NCBI GenBank assembly: GCA_903852495.1 | Contig: CAINRC010000001.1 | Span: 50,977 to 114,976 of the forward strand | DNA: 64,000 bases | Direction of reading: 5' to 3' | Source: an uncultured Geobacteraceae bacterium | GTDB taxonomy: Bacteria > Desulfobacterota > Desulfuromonadia > Geobacterales > Pseudopelobacteraceae | Part shown: piece by piece, positions 8,194 through 16,658 of the stretch | Layout of the letters: every line of letters begins with the position of its first letter | Numbering within the stretch: position 1 is the first letter of the stretch | The notes under the pieces: generated by a model | The model's input: the letters and a program-made list of their open reading frames with translations, nothing else | Database searches by the model: none | Told to the model about the DNA's origin: nothing | Made by a program: the position numbers and the translations under genes

Positions 8194-9573
8194 TTAAAAT
8201 TCACAGTGCCGGGGCGTGCGGGGAAAGGGGATCACGTCACGGATGTTTTCCATGCCGGTGAGATACATGACCAGCCGTTCAAAGCCGAGTCCGAAGCCGG
8301 CATGTGGGCAACTTCCCCAGCGGCGGCTGTCCAGATACCACCAGAGCGGCTCCGGGGCGATGCCCATCTCGGCCATGCGGAGTTCCAGCCGATCGAGGCG
8401 CTCCTCCCGCTGACTACCGCCGATAACTTCACCGATCTTCGGCACCAGCAGATCCATGGCAGCCACGGTGCGGCCGTCATCATTCTGCCTCATGTAAAAC
8501 GCTTTGATATCCTTGGGGTAATTGAGGATGAAGGTTGGCCCGCCGACTATCTGCTCGGTGATGTACCGTTCATGTTCCGTCTGCAGATCCAGCCCCCACT
8601 GCACCGGATAGGCAAACTCTGCGCCGGAGCGCTGCAAACGGTCAATCGCATCAGAATATTCCATCCGGACGAAATCCGCCTCCGCGACCTTCCGTATCCG
8701 TTCAATCAGGCCGTTTTCAATATGACGGTCAAAAAACGCCATGTCGTCGGCACACTCATCCAGGGCAAAACGGCACAGATATTTAACAAACTGCTCTGCC
8801 AGCTCTGCGTCGTCGGCCAGGGTGGCAAACGCCATCTCCGGCTCTATCATCCAGAACTCGGAGGCATGGCGGGCGGTATTGGAGTTTTCGGCCCGGAACG
8901 TGGGGCCAAAGGTGTAAATATCGCCAAACGCCAGTGCATACAGCTCCCCTTCAAGCTGGCCGCTGACCGTCAGGGCGGTTTTCTGGCCAAAAAAATCCTG
9001 CTTGAAATCCGGTTCTCCTTCCAAAAGTGGAGGCGCGGCAGCGTCCAGCGTGCTGACGCGGAACATTTCACCGGCACCTTCACAGTCACTGGCAGTGATG
9101 ATCGGGGTATGAACATACAGAAAGTTTCTTTCGGCAAAGAACCGGTGCACCGCCTGGGCAAGACGTGATCTCAGACGGAACACCGCACCGAAGGTGTTGG
9201 TGCGGGGACGAAGGTGCGAGATTGTCCGGAGATATTCGAATGTGTGGCGCTTTTTCTGCAGTGGATAGCTTTCATCGGCGCTGCCGATCAACAGCACCGA
9301 CTGTGCAGCCAGTTCCCATTTTTGGCCGGAAGCGGGAGACTCCACCAGAGTACCGGACACGGTAACGGCAGCCCCGGTTCCGATATGACAGATTGTGCTG
9401 AAATCGGGCAGATCCGATTGAACCACCACCTGCATACCGTCAACGGTTGATCCGTCGTTAAGGACGATAAAACAGATTCCTTTTGATGCCCTGACTGAGC
9501 GCACCCACCCGGAAAACGTGCAGAGTGCCCCGCCGATGCCCTGTTCGAGCAGATCCTTTATTCGAGTTCTCAT
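8194..9573 (-). CDS. asnS: Asparaginyl-tRNA synthetase
   Basis: AsnRS charges tRNA-Asn with asparagine. The 459-residue product starts with an OB-fold anticodon-binding domain (FSGWVRSVRASKGICFIVLND) and continues with a class II catalytic core. Motif 2 reads FRAENSNTARHASEFWMIEPE in part (RHASEFWMIEPE), and motif 3 is GFGLGFERLVMYLTG near the C-terminus. The RHASEF segment together with EMAFATLADDAELAE is typical of AsnRS and not of AspRS. It is the first gene of a small unit with the DUF503 gene. Its presence argues that this organism can make Asn-tRNA directly. Confidence 0.95.
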   Translation of the reverse strand: MRTRIKDLLEQGIGGALCTFSGWVRSVRASKGICFIVLNDGSTVDGMQVVVQSDLPDFSTICHIGTGAAVTVSGTLVESPASGQKWELAAQSVLLIGSADESYPLQKKRHTFEYLRTISHLRPRTNTFGAVFRLRSRLAQAVHRFFAERNFLYVHTPIITASDCEGAGEMFRVSTLDAAAPPLLEGEPDFKQDFFGQKTALTVSGQLEGELYALAFGDIYTFGPTFRAENSNTARHASEFWMIEPEMAFATLADDAELAEQFVKYLCRFALDECADDMAFFDRHIENGLIERIRKVAEADFVRMEYSDAIDRLQRSGAEFAYPVQWGLDLQTEHERYITEQIVGGPTFILNYPKDIKAFYMRQNDDGRTVAAMDLLVPKIGEVIGGSQREERLDRLELRMAEMGIAPEPLWWYLDSRRWGSCPHAGFGLGFERLVMYLTGMENIRDVIPFPRTPRHCEF

Positions 9574-9686
9574 GTAACACTCTCCATCAGAATTGAATCC
9601 CGAACCTTCCGGGCCTCAACGTGCCATACGGTGCTGTTAGTGGGAAAGGCGGCAGCGGGGTTGTTATGAAAGGATGTACGCAACGG

Positions 9687-10421
9687 TTATGCGTACAGTT
9701 TAAACAGCAGAAGAACCAGCAGTGTGACTCCCGCACCGATACAGGCGCCGAATAGGACTTCGCGCATGGTATGAATTTTCATCAGCAGCCGCGAGTGGCT
9801 GACCATAACCGCAAGCGAGAGGCACAGCAGCGAAATGAGCGGATCGCACGTATTAAATGATACCGCCGTGGCGACCGAAAACGCGACGGCGGCGTGCCCG
9901 CTCGGAATTCCGCCGTGGAGCGGCGTACCGGTACCGGTGGCACTCTTCACAATCACCACAATGATAACCACAATTAGAACTGAGACGACAGTCCCCATGT
10001 CAGATGCGCTGCCGAACATCCCAAGAACCTCCCCGTAACGCGGCATAACGTACTTCGCCAAAATCAGATACCCCATAATAGCGGCACCGCACGCAGCAAT
10101 CAGAACCGCCCCCGCCGCCGTATCCTTGGCAATCTTTGCCAGCGGATGATAGCCGGGAGAGACAAGATCAACCACCGCTTCCACCGCCGTATTGAACATC
10201 TCGGCACAGAGTACCGACAGGATGGAAAGTGCCAGCAGGGCAAACTCCAGCGGAGATACCTTCAGGAACAACACCGCCAGCAGCACCGCAATTGCCGCAA
10301 TGAAGTGAATGCGCATATGTTTTTCAGCGCGAACCGCGTGCAGAATACCTTCAACGGCGCAGTTGGCTGAATCTATAAACCGCTCGGGTTTAACAACCCT
10401 TCCTTCTTCAGGATTCTGAAT
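9687..10421 (-). CDS. Diacylglycerol kinase fused to a PAP2 phosphatase, with no standard start codon
   Basis: The product joins a DgkA-type integral-membrane kinase (AEMFNTAVEAVVDLVSPGYHPLAKIAKDTAAGAVLI) to a PAP2 phosphatase. The phosphatase part has IPSGHAAVAFSVATAVSF and SRLLMKIHTMREVLFG. Together they would interconvert and recycle undecaprenol or diacylglycerol phosphates in the inner membrane. The first ATG in the frame is at 10316. However, the conserved DgkA start (RFIDSANCAVEGILHAVRAE, with its conserved Glu) is encoded upstream of it. Between the in-frame TGA further up and 10316 there is no ATG, GTG or TTG. The coordinate given uses ATT at 10421, which has AAGGAG eight bases before it inside the end of ybeY and gives about 244 residues. 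This start is an inference. If ATG 10316 is used, the kinase half is truncated. Confidence 0.75.
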   Translation of the reverse strand: MQNPEEGRVVKPERFIDSANCAVEGILHAVRAEKHMRIHFIAAIAVLLAVLFLKVSPLEFALLALSILSVLCAEMFNTAVEAVVDLVSPGYHPLAKIAKDTAAGAVLIAACGAAIMGYLILAKYVMPRYGEVLGMFGSASDMGTVVSVLIVVIIVVIVKSATGTGTPLHGGIPSGHAAVAFSVATAVSFNTCDPLISLLCLSLAVMVSHSRLLMKIHTMREVLFGACIGAGVTLLVLLLFKLYA

Positions 10422-10843
10422 AGCTGCTGCTCCTTCTGCTGCATTTTTTGTGCTTCCGCCTCACCGCTCCGTTCATGGTCATAGCCGCATAAATGAAGAA
10501 TCCCGTGCAGCAGGAGAAACGACAGACGCTCAAAAAAGTGCGTCCCGCTATCTTCAGCCTCACGGGCTGTGGTATCGGCAGAAATAAGCACATCACCCAG
10601 CGAATAGGGATTAACGCCGCCGCAGTCCCCCTCCTGCAGGGAAAACGAGATTACATTGGTCGGGCGGTCTTTGCCGAGATAGTCGCGATTGACTGTCCGA
10701 ATGGTCCGGTCACCAACGATGGAAACGGAAAGCTCCGTTTCCTCAGGACATCCCAAGGCGTTTAAGATTCTCGCCGCCACCTTTTTGAGGTCCCGGCTTT
10801 TGAAGTGGTGGCGCCTCTGGCGGTTGCTCAACAGTATCGTCAT
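10373..10843 (-). CDS. ybeY: Endoribonuclease YbeY (rRNA maturation and quality control)
   Basis: YbeY is a metal-dependent RNase needed for 16S rRNA 3'-end maturation. The 156-residue product has the strand LSVSIVGDRTIRTVNRDYLGKDRPTNVISF and the zinc motif HGILHLCGYDH (HxxxHxxxxxH). The start MTILLSNRQRRHHF at 10843 follows GGGAG and matches the family's usual N-terminus. An open frame extends further up, but only through the 3' end of pgpH. As called, ybeY overlaps the end of pgpH by 101 bases in another frame, which is long for an operon. The downstream dgkA/PAP2 frame begins inside the ybeY end, so all three genes look translationally coupled. Confidence 0.92.
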   Translation of the reverse strand: MTILLSNRQRRHHFKSRDLKKVAARILNALGCPEETELSVSIVGDRTIRTVNRDYLGKDRPTNVISFSLQEGDCGGVNPYSLGDVLISADTTAREAEDSGTHFFERLSFLLLHGILHLCGYDHERSGEAEAQKMQQKEQQLFRILKKEGLLNPSGL

Positions 10844-13199
10844 GCTGCACTGCTCCCTGCTGGATTGTGGCCGCATCACGGGATTCCGACCTTCTGGAGC
10901 GGTCTCCCCCCTTGTACGCAGGCTCAGGATATTTAATCCGGTGATGAAATATGCCGTTGAGAATAACGGTAAAACTCCGGGCAATTTCGTGGAGATTTTT
11001 GAGAGTCAATTCGCACTCATCCAGTTGACCATCGATAAAAACGTTGTTGATCAGTTTCTGGACCAGCCCCTGAATTCGGTCCGGCGTGGGGTCTTCAAGA
11101 GTACGGGACGCCGCTTCCACACAATCTGCCAGCATGACAATTCCCGCCTCGCGCGTCTGCGGCTTGGGGCCGGGATATCGGAATTCTTTTTCTTCGACCG
11201 TTTGCCCCGACACGAGGGCCTGGCTCTTGGCGCGTTCATAAAAAAATCTGATCAGCCCGGTACCGTGGTGCTGGCGGATAATGTCGATGATCGGCTGTCC
11301 CAGCCTGCTTTCTCGAGCCAGTTCAGCTCCGTCTTTAATATGGGAGATGAGGATCAGAGCACTCATGCTCGGCATGAGCTTATCGTGGCGATTTTCTTCG
11401 CCACCCTGATTTTCAATAAAATAGTGCGGCTTGGCGGCTTTGCCGATGTCGTGGTAATAGGCCGCAACCCGCGCCAGGAGAGGATTTGCCCCGATGGATT
11501 CGGCCGCCGCCTCCACCAGATTGCCGACGATAATGCTGTGATGATATGTACCGGGCGCTTTGACCATAAGCTCCCGGAGCACCGGGGAGTTGAGATTGGC
11601 AAGCTCCAGCAGTTTGATGTCGGTTGTGTACTGAAAGAGCGTTTCGATCAGCGGAATGAAGCTCGATACGAAGCCGGCACTGATGAATCCGCTCAGGACA
11701 GCAAAGAAGGCGACGAACAGGGTTTGTGTCGTAAACAGGGTGTTGTTGAATGTCTGGAACGATAGTGCCAACGCCAGGTTGACAACAGAGATTTTGAAGC
11801 CGGCTGAATAGACCGTACCGCGACTGGTGCAGTGACGGACACCATGCGCACCGACGATGCTCCCCAGCAGGGAATAGATAACCACCAGCATATTATTTTC
11901 AAACATAATGCCGAGCAGCGGCGCCAGGATGGCGCAATACACCAGCGCGACCTCGGAGTTGATGAAAATTCTGACAATCATCGCTCCGGCGGCAAAGGGG
12001 AACAGGTAAAAATAGCTGGACGCATCAACCGACGGGAACACTGAACCGATGTTATGGGTGATCAGGAGAGCCGTTTTAAAGCAGATGAAGCTTAAGGTAA
12101 TCAGCAGGGAAATGATCAGGACATCTTTGTTGGTCGGGTTGAACTTGCGAATATTCTTGCAGGCAAAGCGATAGGGGAAATAAAACAGAACCAGAATCAG
12201 TGAAAAAGTTCCGACAGCGGTGAACAGGCGGTTACCGCCATGCTGATTGCCGAAGATCGCCTGCAGTTTGTGGGACTGCTCCGGGGTGATCCGTTCACCA
12301 ACCCGCACTACCATCTCCCCCTTCTGAAGCTTGAAAAGCACCGGACGTATGGTCTCCATGGCGTTCCGCGAACGAACCTCAGATGCTTCGCGGTTAAAGA
12401 ACAGGTTCGGCAGCAGGATTCTGGCGAGAACAGCTGATATACGGGCATTGTCTGAAGCGGCCCCGACCCCCTTAAAACTCCAGCCGGCGACGATTTTCCG
12501 GGCCTCGGCAATCTCGGTCACCGCCGTGGTTACACTGCCCCCCTCAATCGGTCGGCCATTGTTATCAGTTATTTCAAGGCCGCGTCGGGTATCGGTCTGG
12601 AAAACTTTCCCGTCGAGAACAATTTTTCGTTGATACAGTTCGTTCAGCTGCTCAATAAAACCTGCCAGAAAGGCCTTGTCCGACTTGATCCGGATCAGTG
12701 CCTGAATTTCCGTTTCGCTCAGGTCTGTGTCCAGCACCGGCATTAACTCCGCACGCCATTGGGCTATGCTTTTGTCGGCATCTCCGCCACTGCCCGGATG
12801 TACCGCCGCAAGGGCATGCAAAAACTTGTCACTGAGGGCTCCCGCAACCTGATCACTCAGGTTGTACACAACGGGGGCACTGTTGGCAGCATCTTTGCGG
12901 CGCTGTTCCGTCAGCGCCTTGTCCTCCACAAGCAGATCCTGGGTCACACGGATATCGGATGCGGCAATATCGCCGACTTTATAGGCAAGGCTTGAAGTAT
13001 GCTGGGTGGGGAGAATTGCGAATGTCAGCAGCAGTGCGGTAGAGACGAGCAGGATAAACCGGTTGCGGCGAGCCGTTTCCGGATTGGAAAACTTCTTGAT
13101 CAGTGAATCAAGCAGATTCGAACCGAACTGACTCAGATACGTCAGCGTGTGCTGTTCCTGTTTGCTGCCCGGTTGTTCAGACATAGATACGTGCGCCAT
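10743..13199 (-). CDS. PgpH-type 7TM receptor with HD-domain phosphodiesterase
   Basis: This membrane protein of about 818 residues has one N-terminal transmembrane helix (near residue 50-70), a large extracytoplasmic 7TMR-HDED domain and seven closely spaced helices. A cytoplasmic HD domain ends it, with motifs YHHSIIVGNLVEAAAES, YYHDIGK and IIRQHHGTGL. Family members such as Listeria PgpH hydrolyse c-di-AMP and are usually encoded with phoH and ybeY. Here ybeY and dgkA follow, but the gene immediately upstream is xerD and no phoH is seen. ATG 13199 is chosen over a TTG at 13217; ATG 13184 is also possible. Which cyclic dinucleotide is the substrate cannot be read from the sequence. Confidence 0.88.
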   Translation of the reverse strand: MAHVSMSEQPGSKQEQHTLTYLSQFGSNLLDSLIKKFSNPETARRNRFILLVSTALLLTFAILPTQHTSSLAYKVGDIAASDIRVTQDLLVEDKALTEQRRKDAANSAPVVYNLSDQVAGALSDKFLHALAAVHPGSGGDADKSIAQWRAELMPVLDTDLSETEIQALIRIKSDKAFLAGFIEQLNELYQRKIVLDGKVFQTDTRRGLEITDNNGRPIEGGSVTTAVTEIAEARKIVAGWSFKGVGAASDNARISAVLARILLPNLFFNREASEVRSRNAMETIRPVLFKLQKGEMVVRVGERITPEQSHKLQAIFGNQHGGNRLFTAVGTFSLILVLFYFPYRFACKNIRKFNPTNKDVLIISLLITLSFICFKTALLITHNIGSVFPSVDASSYFYLFPFAAGAMIVRIFINSEVALVYCAILAPLLGIMFENNMLVVIYSLLGSIVGAHGVRHCTSRGTVYSAGFKISVVNLALALSFQTFNNTLFTTQTLFVAFFAVLSGFISAGFVSSFIPLIETLFQYTTDIKLLELANLNSPVLRELMVKAPGTYHHSIIVGNLVEAAAESIGANPLLARVAAYYHDIGKAAKPHYFIENQGGEENRHDKLMPSMSALILISHIKDGAELARESRLGQPIIDIIRQHHGTGLIRFFYERAKSQALVSGQTVEEKEFRYPGPKPQTREAGIVMLADCVEAASRTLEDPTPDRIQGLVQKLINNVFIDGQLDECELTLKNLHEIARSFTVILNGIFHHRIKYPEPAYKGGDRSRRSESRDAATIQQGAVQHDDTVEQPPEAPPLQKPGPQKGGGENLKRLGMS

Positions 13200-13287
13200 G
13201 TGTTCATTGGATTTCAACCACGTGCAAAAGGTACCGGATTCTATTCTGATTGCAGTAACGTGTCAACAAAACAGCGCTGAACAGGGC

Positions 13288-14175
13288 TTAACCGCGTGGA
13301 TGAATCTCCTGGTGCAGACGCTTGAGCCGTTCACGGGTCACATGGGTGTAGATCTGGGTACTGGCAAGATCGGCATGGCCCAGCATGATCTGCACACTGC
13401 GCAGATCAGCACCGTTCTCCAGCAGATGTGTGGCAAAGGAGTGCCGCAGGGTATGGGGCGAAATATTCTTGCGGATCGCCGCCATCAAGGCCCGTTTTTT
13501 GATGATATTCCAGAACGCCTGACGGCTCATGGCCCGACCCAGGCGGGACAGAAAAAAATAGTGATTCTGCCGCATCGGATCAAGTCGTGGCCGAACCGAT
13601 TCAAGGTAGGCGGCGGCACGTTCACGGGCCGACTCACCGATCGGCACCAGACGCTCCTTGTTCCCCTTGCCCACCGTCATCAGATAGCCGGAATCGAGAT
13701 TTACTTCACGCAGCTTGAGGTTCACCAGTTCGGATACCCGCAGGCCGGTAGCGTACAGCAACTCCAGCATGGCAAGATCACGCAGATCTTCCGCCCCTGT
13801 CCCAACGCATGAAGCAAACAGGGCATCAACCTCGCGGCTGTCCAGAAAATGCGGCAGTTTATGAAGCGTGCGCGGTGCTTCGATAATCGCGGCAGGGTTG
13901 CTGTCCGTATAGTTTTCAATCATCAGAAATTTGTGAAACATCCGGATCGCCGACAGGCAGCGGGAGCGGCTGCGTGGCCCGATGCCGCGCTTCTGCAATG
14001 TCCCCATGAACGCGGCTATATCTGCAGGACCGATATCGGACAGTTTCTGCCGCCCGGACGATTCGAGACAATCCAGGTAGCGGGTGAGGTCACGACTGTA
14101 GGCGCTCCGGGTGTTGGCCGAGAGCCCTTTTTCAACGGTAAGATAGGAAATGAAAAGGTCAAGATAGTCGTTCAC
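13288..14175 (-). CDS. xerD: Tyrosine recombinase XerD
   Basis: XerC/XerD resolve chromosome dimers at dif during segregation. The 295-residue protein has an N-terminal SAM-like core-binding domain (VEKGLSANTRSAYSRDLTRYL) and a catalytic domain. The full set of active residues is visible: Arg in ATGLRVSEL, Lys in GKGNKERLVPI, His and Arg in SPHTLRHSFATHLLENGADL, His in MLGHADLASTQ and the nucleophile Tyr in IYTHVT. Length and lack of phage-type extensions fit a housekeeping Xer enzyme. XerD is preferred over XerC from overall feel of the sequence, and this sub-assignment is uncertain. It lies directly upstream of pgpH on the same strand. Confidence 0.85.
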   Translation of the reverse strand: MNDYLDLFISYLTVEKGLSANTRSAYSRDLTRYLDCLESSGRQKLSDIGPADIAAFMGTLQKRGIGPRSRSRCLSAIRMFHKFLMIENYTDSNPAAIIEAPRTLHKLPHFLDSREVDALFASCVGTGAEDLRDLAMLELLYATGLRVSELVNLKLREVNLDSGYLMTVGKGNKERLVPIGESARERAAAYLESVRPRLDPMRQNHYFFLSRLGRAMSRQAFWNIIKKRALMAAIRKNISPHTLRHSFATHLLENGADLRSVQIMLGHADLASTQIYTHVTRERLKRLHQEIHPRG

Positions 14176-14217
14176 TGTGAATGTCCGGTCATGGGATATG
14201 TGCGGATGGTGTTAGAA

Positions 14218-14757
14218 TTATTCTTCAGGCGGAGGTCTTCCTGTTCGGGTCACGTATTCCATATCTTCTTTGTTTTTGGCTATTCCTTCGGCACAGAAGT
14301 TCCAGATGCGATAGCTTTCAACTCCCAGAACGGTAATGCCGGAGCCGAATACCGCCCAGTAATTATCCGTAAGGGATGTATCGAAATAATAAAATATAAA
14401 AAAACCGGTGAGGTAGCCAACATGGCTGAAACTGCTTCGATGTTCCAACCCTGCGGTCATGCGGGAAAGACTGAGAATAATTGCGGAGAACGTGTACAGC
14501 AGAAGTACGATGCTGATAATGCGGCCTGACGGAGGTTTGCCGAGGACGGCAGTTACCGCCTCGGGGGCAGGAAGGAATAAAAAGCCGAACCAGGCAAGGA
14601 TGCTGACAAACAAAAACAGCGCAAGGGCCATGACGCCACGGGTAGAGAGACCATTCAGACGATTTATTTCTTTCGTCAGGTCATCCTTCAACTGCTCGGC
14701 GCCACTCCGGGGAATGACGGGATCAGTCGGGCGTTGTTGTGCACACTTGTCTGTCAC
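14218..14757 (-). CDS. Small membrane protein of the cytochrome operon (CbcE position)
   Basis: The product of about 179 residues has four hydrophobic helices near residues 38-60, 72-95, 105-125 and 130-150, charged termini and no heme motif. It shows no enzymatic signature. It is the last gene of the five-gene cytochrome operon. In the G. sulfurreducens cbcEDCBA cluster, as I recall it, the distal gene is also a membrane protein of unknown role, so this is probably its counterpart. A GTG at 14757, just after the previous stop at 14771 and behind a G-rich stretch, is the preferred start. An ATG at 14811 overlaps the upstream gene by 41 bases and would add 18 residues. Confidence 0.6.
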   Translation of the reverse strand: MTDKCAQQRPTDPVIPRSGAEQLKDDLTKEINRLNGLSTRGVMALALFLFVSILAWFGFLFLPAPEAVTAVLGKPPSGRIISIVLLLYTFSAIILSLSRMTAGLEHRSSFSHVGYLTGFFIFYYFDTSLTDNYWAVFGSGITVLGVESYRIWNFCAEGIAKNKEDMEYVTRTGRPPPEE

Positions 14758-14770
14758 ACAGCCCCCGGTC

Positions 14771-15589
14771 TTACGCTGATGCACCTGAATTCTGTTTTTT
14801 GTCGGCGGCATCGTGCTTCACCCGGTAAAAACCGTTGGCGATGACGTCAAGATCATGGGGTAAATGGGGCGGCGGTTCCGGAAGGTCCCCCTTCTCTGCC
14901 GATAATTCCACATAGGTCCGTAACTTCTGGAGCGGAAGAAACACGTTTCGCCTCAACAGGGCGGTAACGCCGCCAATGGTCAGGATAAGACTCATGAGAC
15001 AGAAGATGATCATCTGGATGCGCAGCATGGCAAGTGACCGGTCAAGCTCCGTCCGTGACAGCCCGATGTCCAGCGTTCCCAGCACTTTCTGGCTGGCGGC
15101 ATGAACGTGACAGGCCGCAGTTGAGCAGTCCGGGCCGTTGTAGATTGGTGCCGTAATCGCCATGACACCTTTGCCGTCAGAATTTTTGAAGGTACGGGCC
15201 TGCTGCATTGTGCCAAGATTGGTGACCGGCTCCGCCCCTTTATGGCAGACGACACACCCTTCCGCATTTTTATCCACCTGGCGGTTTATCTCCCCGGACT
15301 TGGCGGAAAAGGTCACAACACCTTTTTTGTTGAAGATTCTGACATGATCCACACCCTTTTGCTCACCCACATTCCGGATGATTGTCGCCAGAGTTTCGCG
15401 GTCGGATTTGTGCATGGCATAGCGGGTTGATTTCAGGATGGTATCGGCAAGATTGGTGGCGTGAACGATCTCGCCACGATGAAGGTCATCACGAATAACG
15501 GAGAACAGAACCAGACAGCAGACCACCATAAATCCGGAGACGGCAAGACCGACCGGTACCAGGGCTTTTCCCGCGAGCGTGGCAAACAT
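14771..15589 (-). CDS. Heme-bearing membrane protein resembling a kinase sensor domain (CbcD position)
   Basis: The 272-residue protein has a transmembrane helix near residues 10-32 and a periplasmic region of about 140 residues. A second helix lies near 190-215, followed by a HAMP-like stub (FLPLQKLRTYVELSAEKGDLP) and a short tail. The periplasmic part holds one canonical heme motif, CVVCH, and one expanded CSTAACH (CX4CH). The same pair and the same surroundings (PIYN, VLGTLDIGLS) occur in the histidine kinase at 20051-21616, so the two sensor regions are homologous. There is no kinase or methyl-accepting domain here. The start at 15589 follows GGAGG. Possible roles are electron transfer between oxidoreductase subunits or redox sensing; neither is shown. 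Confidence 0.7.
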   Translation of the reverse strand: MFATLAGKALVPVGLAVSGFMVVCCLVLFSVIRDDLHRGEIVHATNLADTILKSTRYAMHKSDRETLATIIRNVGEQKGVDHVRIFNKKGVVTFSAKSGEINRQVDKNAEGCVVCHKGAEPVTNLGTMQQARTFKNSDGKGVMAITAPIYNGPDCSTAACHVHAASQKVLGTLDIGLSRTELDRSLAMLRIQMIIFCLMSLILTIGGVTALLRRNVFLPLQKLRTYVELSAEKGDLPEPPPHLPHDLDVIANGFYRVKHDAADKKQNSGASA

Positions 15590-15636
15590 ATCATTCCTCC
15601 ACAAGTGCTGATGTCACTGCAAACATTCGGCTGCAA

Positions 15637-16626
15637 CTACATTTTATGGCAGGACTCGCATTTTTCCTTCACACTGAAAGCGGTTTTCCCTTCATGGCAG
15701 CTGCCGCAGGACTTCCCTTTTTCCATATCAGCCATGGAGACCCTCACCGCGCTGCGGGTGGTCTGATACAGCGGTGTGTGGCAATCGGCGCAGGTGTACA
15801 GGCCGGAGTGGAACTTATGGCTGAACACAACGTTCCCGGCATTTTTTTCCTCAAACAGCAGTTCCCGGACCGGGTGACACTTGGCACACTCTTTCACGGA
15901 AAAAGCCTGCTTGGCGTTGTGGCATGCACCGCATGATTTGCCCTTCTCCATAGCCGCCATTCCGGCCCGCTTGTTATGCTTGTCCGGAGTGTACAGTTTT
16001 GGATGGCACGAGCCGCACCCCGCCACTTCGATATGAAACGTATGGCTGAAATGAGTCGGGCCGGTTTCTTTTACCGCATAGGTAAGTTCGTTGACCGGAT
16101 GACACTTGACACACGCATCAACCCCGAACGCTTTTTTGCCGTTATGACAGGCACCGCACGATTTCCCCTTTGCCATATCCGCCATGGTGAAATGTTTGTT
16201 GTGACCGGCGGCAAAGAGGGACGGGTGACAGGTACCACAATCGGGTGAAGTGACGAGATGCTGCTTGTGGCTGAATCCGGTAGGGCCGGTTTCCTTTACC
16301 TTGTACACCATCTCTCTGGTCTGGTGGCAGCGGCTGCAATCTTTGAGAGTCACTGAACTTTTCTGGTCATGACAGGCACCGCACGATTTCCCTTTCGCCA
16401 TATCAGCCATGGAATAATGCTTCTTCTTTTTCAAATCAAAGAGCGCATCGTGGCAGGCCCGGCAATTATTGGCCATGGCTTTTTTACCTATGTGGGAACC
16501 ATGGCTGAAGGTCACCGTGCCGGCATCTTTGGTGGTATAGGTCACATCCCGAACCGTTACGGCAAACGCAGGACTCTGGAGTATTATCATCAGCGAAATC
16601 AGGGAAAAAATACTGCGGTATTTCAT
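15637..16626 (-). CDS. Periplasmic dodecaheme cytochrome c built from four triheme repeats (CbcC-like)
   Basis: The 329-residue protein has a signal peptide (MKYRSIFSLISLMIILQSPAFA) and exactly twelve CXXCH motifs. They fall into four repeats of about 75-80 residues. Each repeat has the order FSH..H, C..CH, MADMAKGKSCGACH and C.KCH, which is the cytochrome c7 triheme pattern. It therefore looks like a string of four PpcA-like units that could form a linear heme wire. It sits directly downstream of the b-type subunit and would accept electrons from it in the periplasm. ATG 16626 with AGGAG eight bases upstream is chosen over a GTG at 16635. A 12-heme protein at this place agrees with my memory of CbcC in G. 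sulfurreducens. Confidence 0.85.
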   Translation of the reverse strand: MKYRSIFSLISLMIILQSPAFAVTVRDVTYTTKDAGTVTFSHGSHIGKKAMANNCRACHDALFDLKKKKHYSMADMAKGKSCGACHDQKSSVTLKDCSRCHQTREMVYKVKETGPTGFSHKQHLVTSPDCGTCHPSLFAAGHNKHFTMADMAKGKSCGACHNGKKAFGVDACVKCHPVNELTYAVKETGPTHFSHTFHIEVAGCGSCHPKLYTPDKHNKRAGMAAMEKGKSCGACHNAKQAFSVKECAKCHPVRELLFEEKNAGNVVFSHKFHSGLYTCADCHTPLYQTTRSAVRVSMADMEKGKSCGSCHEGKTAFSVKEKCESCHKM

Positions 16627-16658
16627 GGCGCGCACTCCTGTAGGGGGTTCATACGTGA

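Noticed and set aside
9675..9697. Hairpin TGTACGCA/TGCGTACA over the end of the dgkA/PAP2 gene as a terminator
   Set aside because: There is no T run on either strand and the stem overlaps the last codons.
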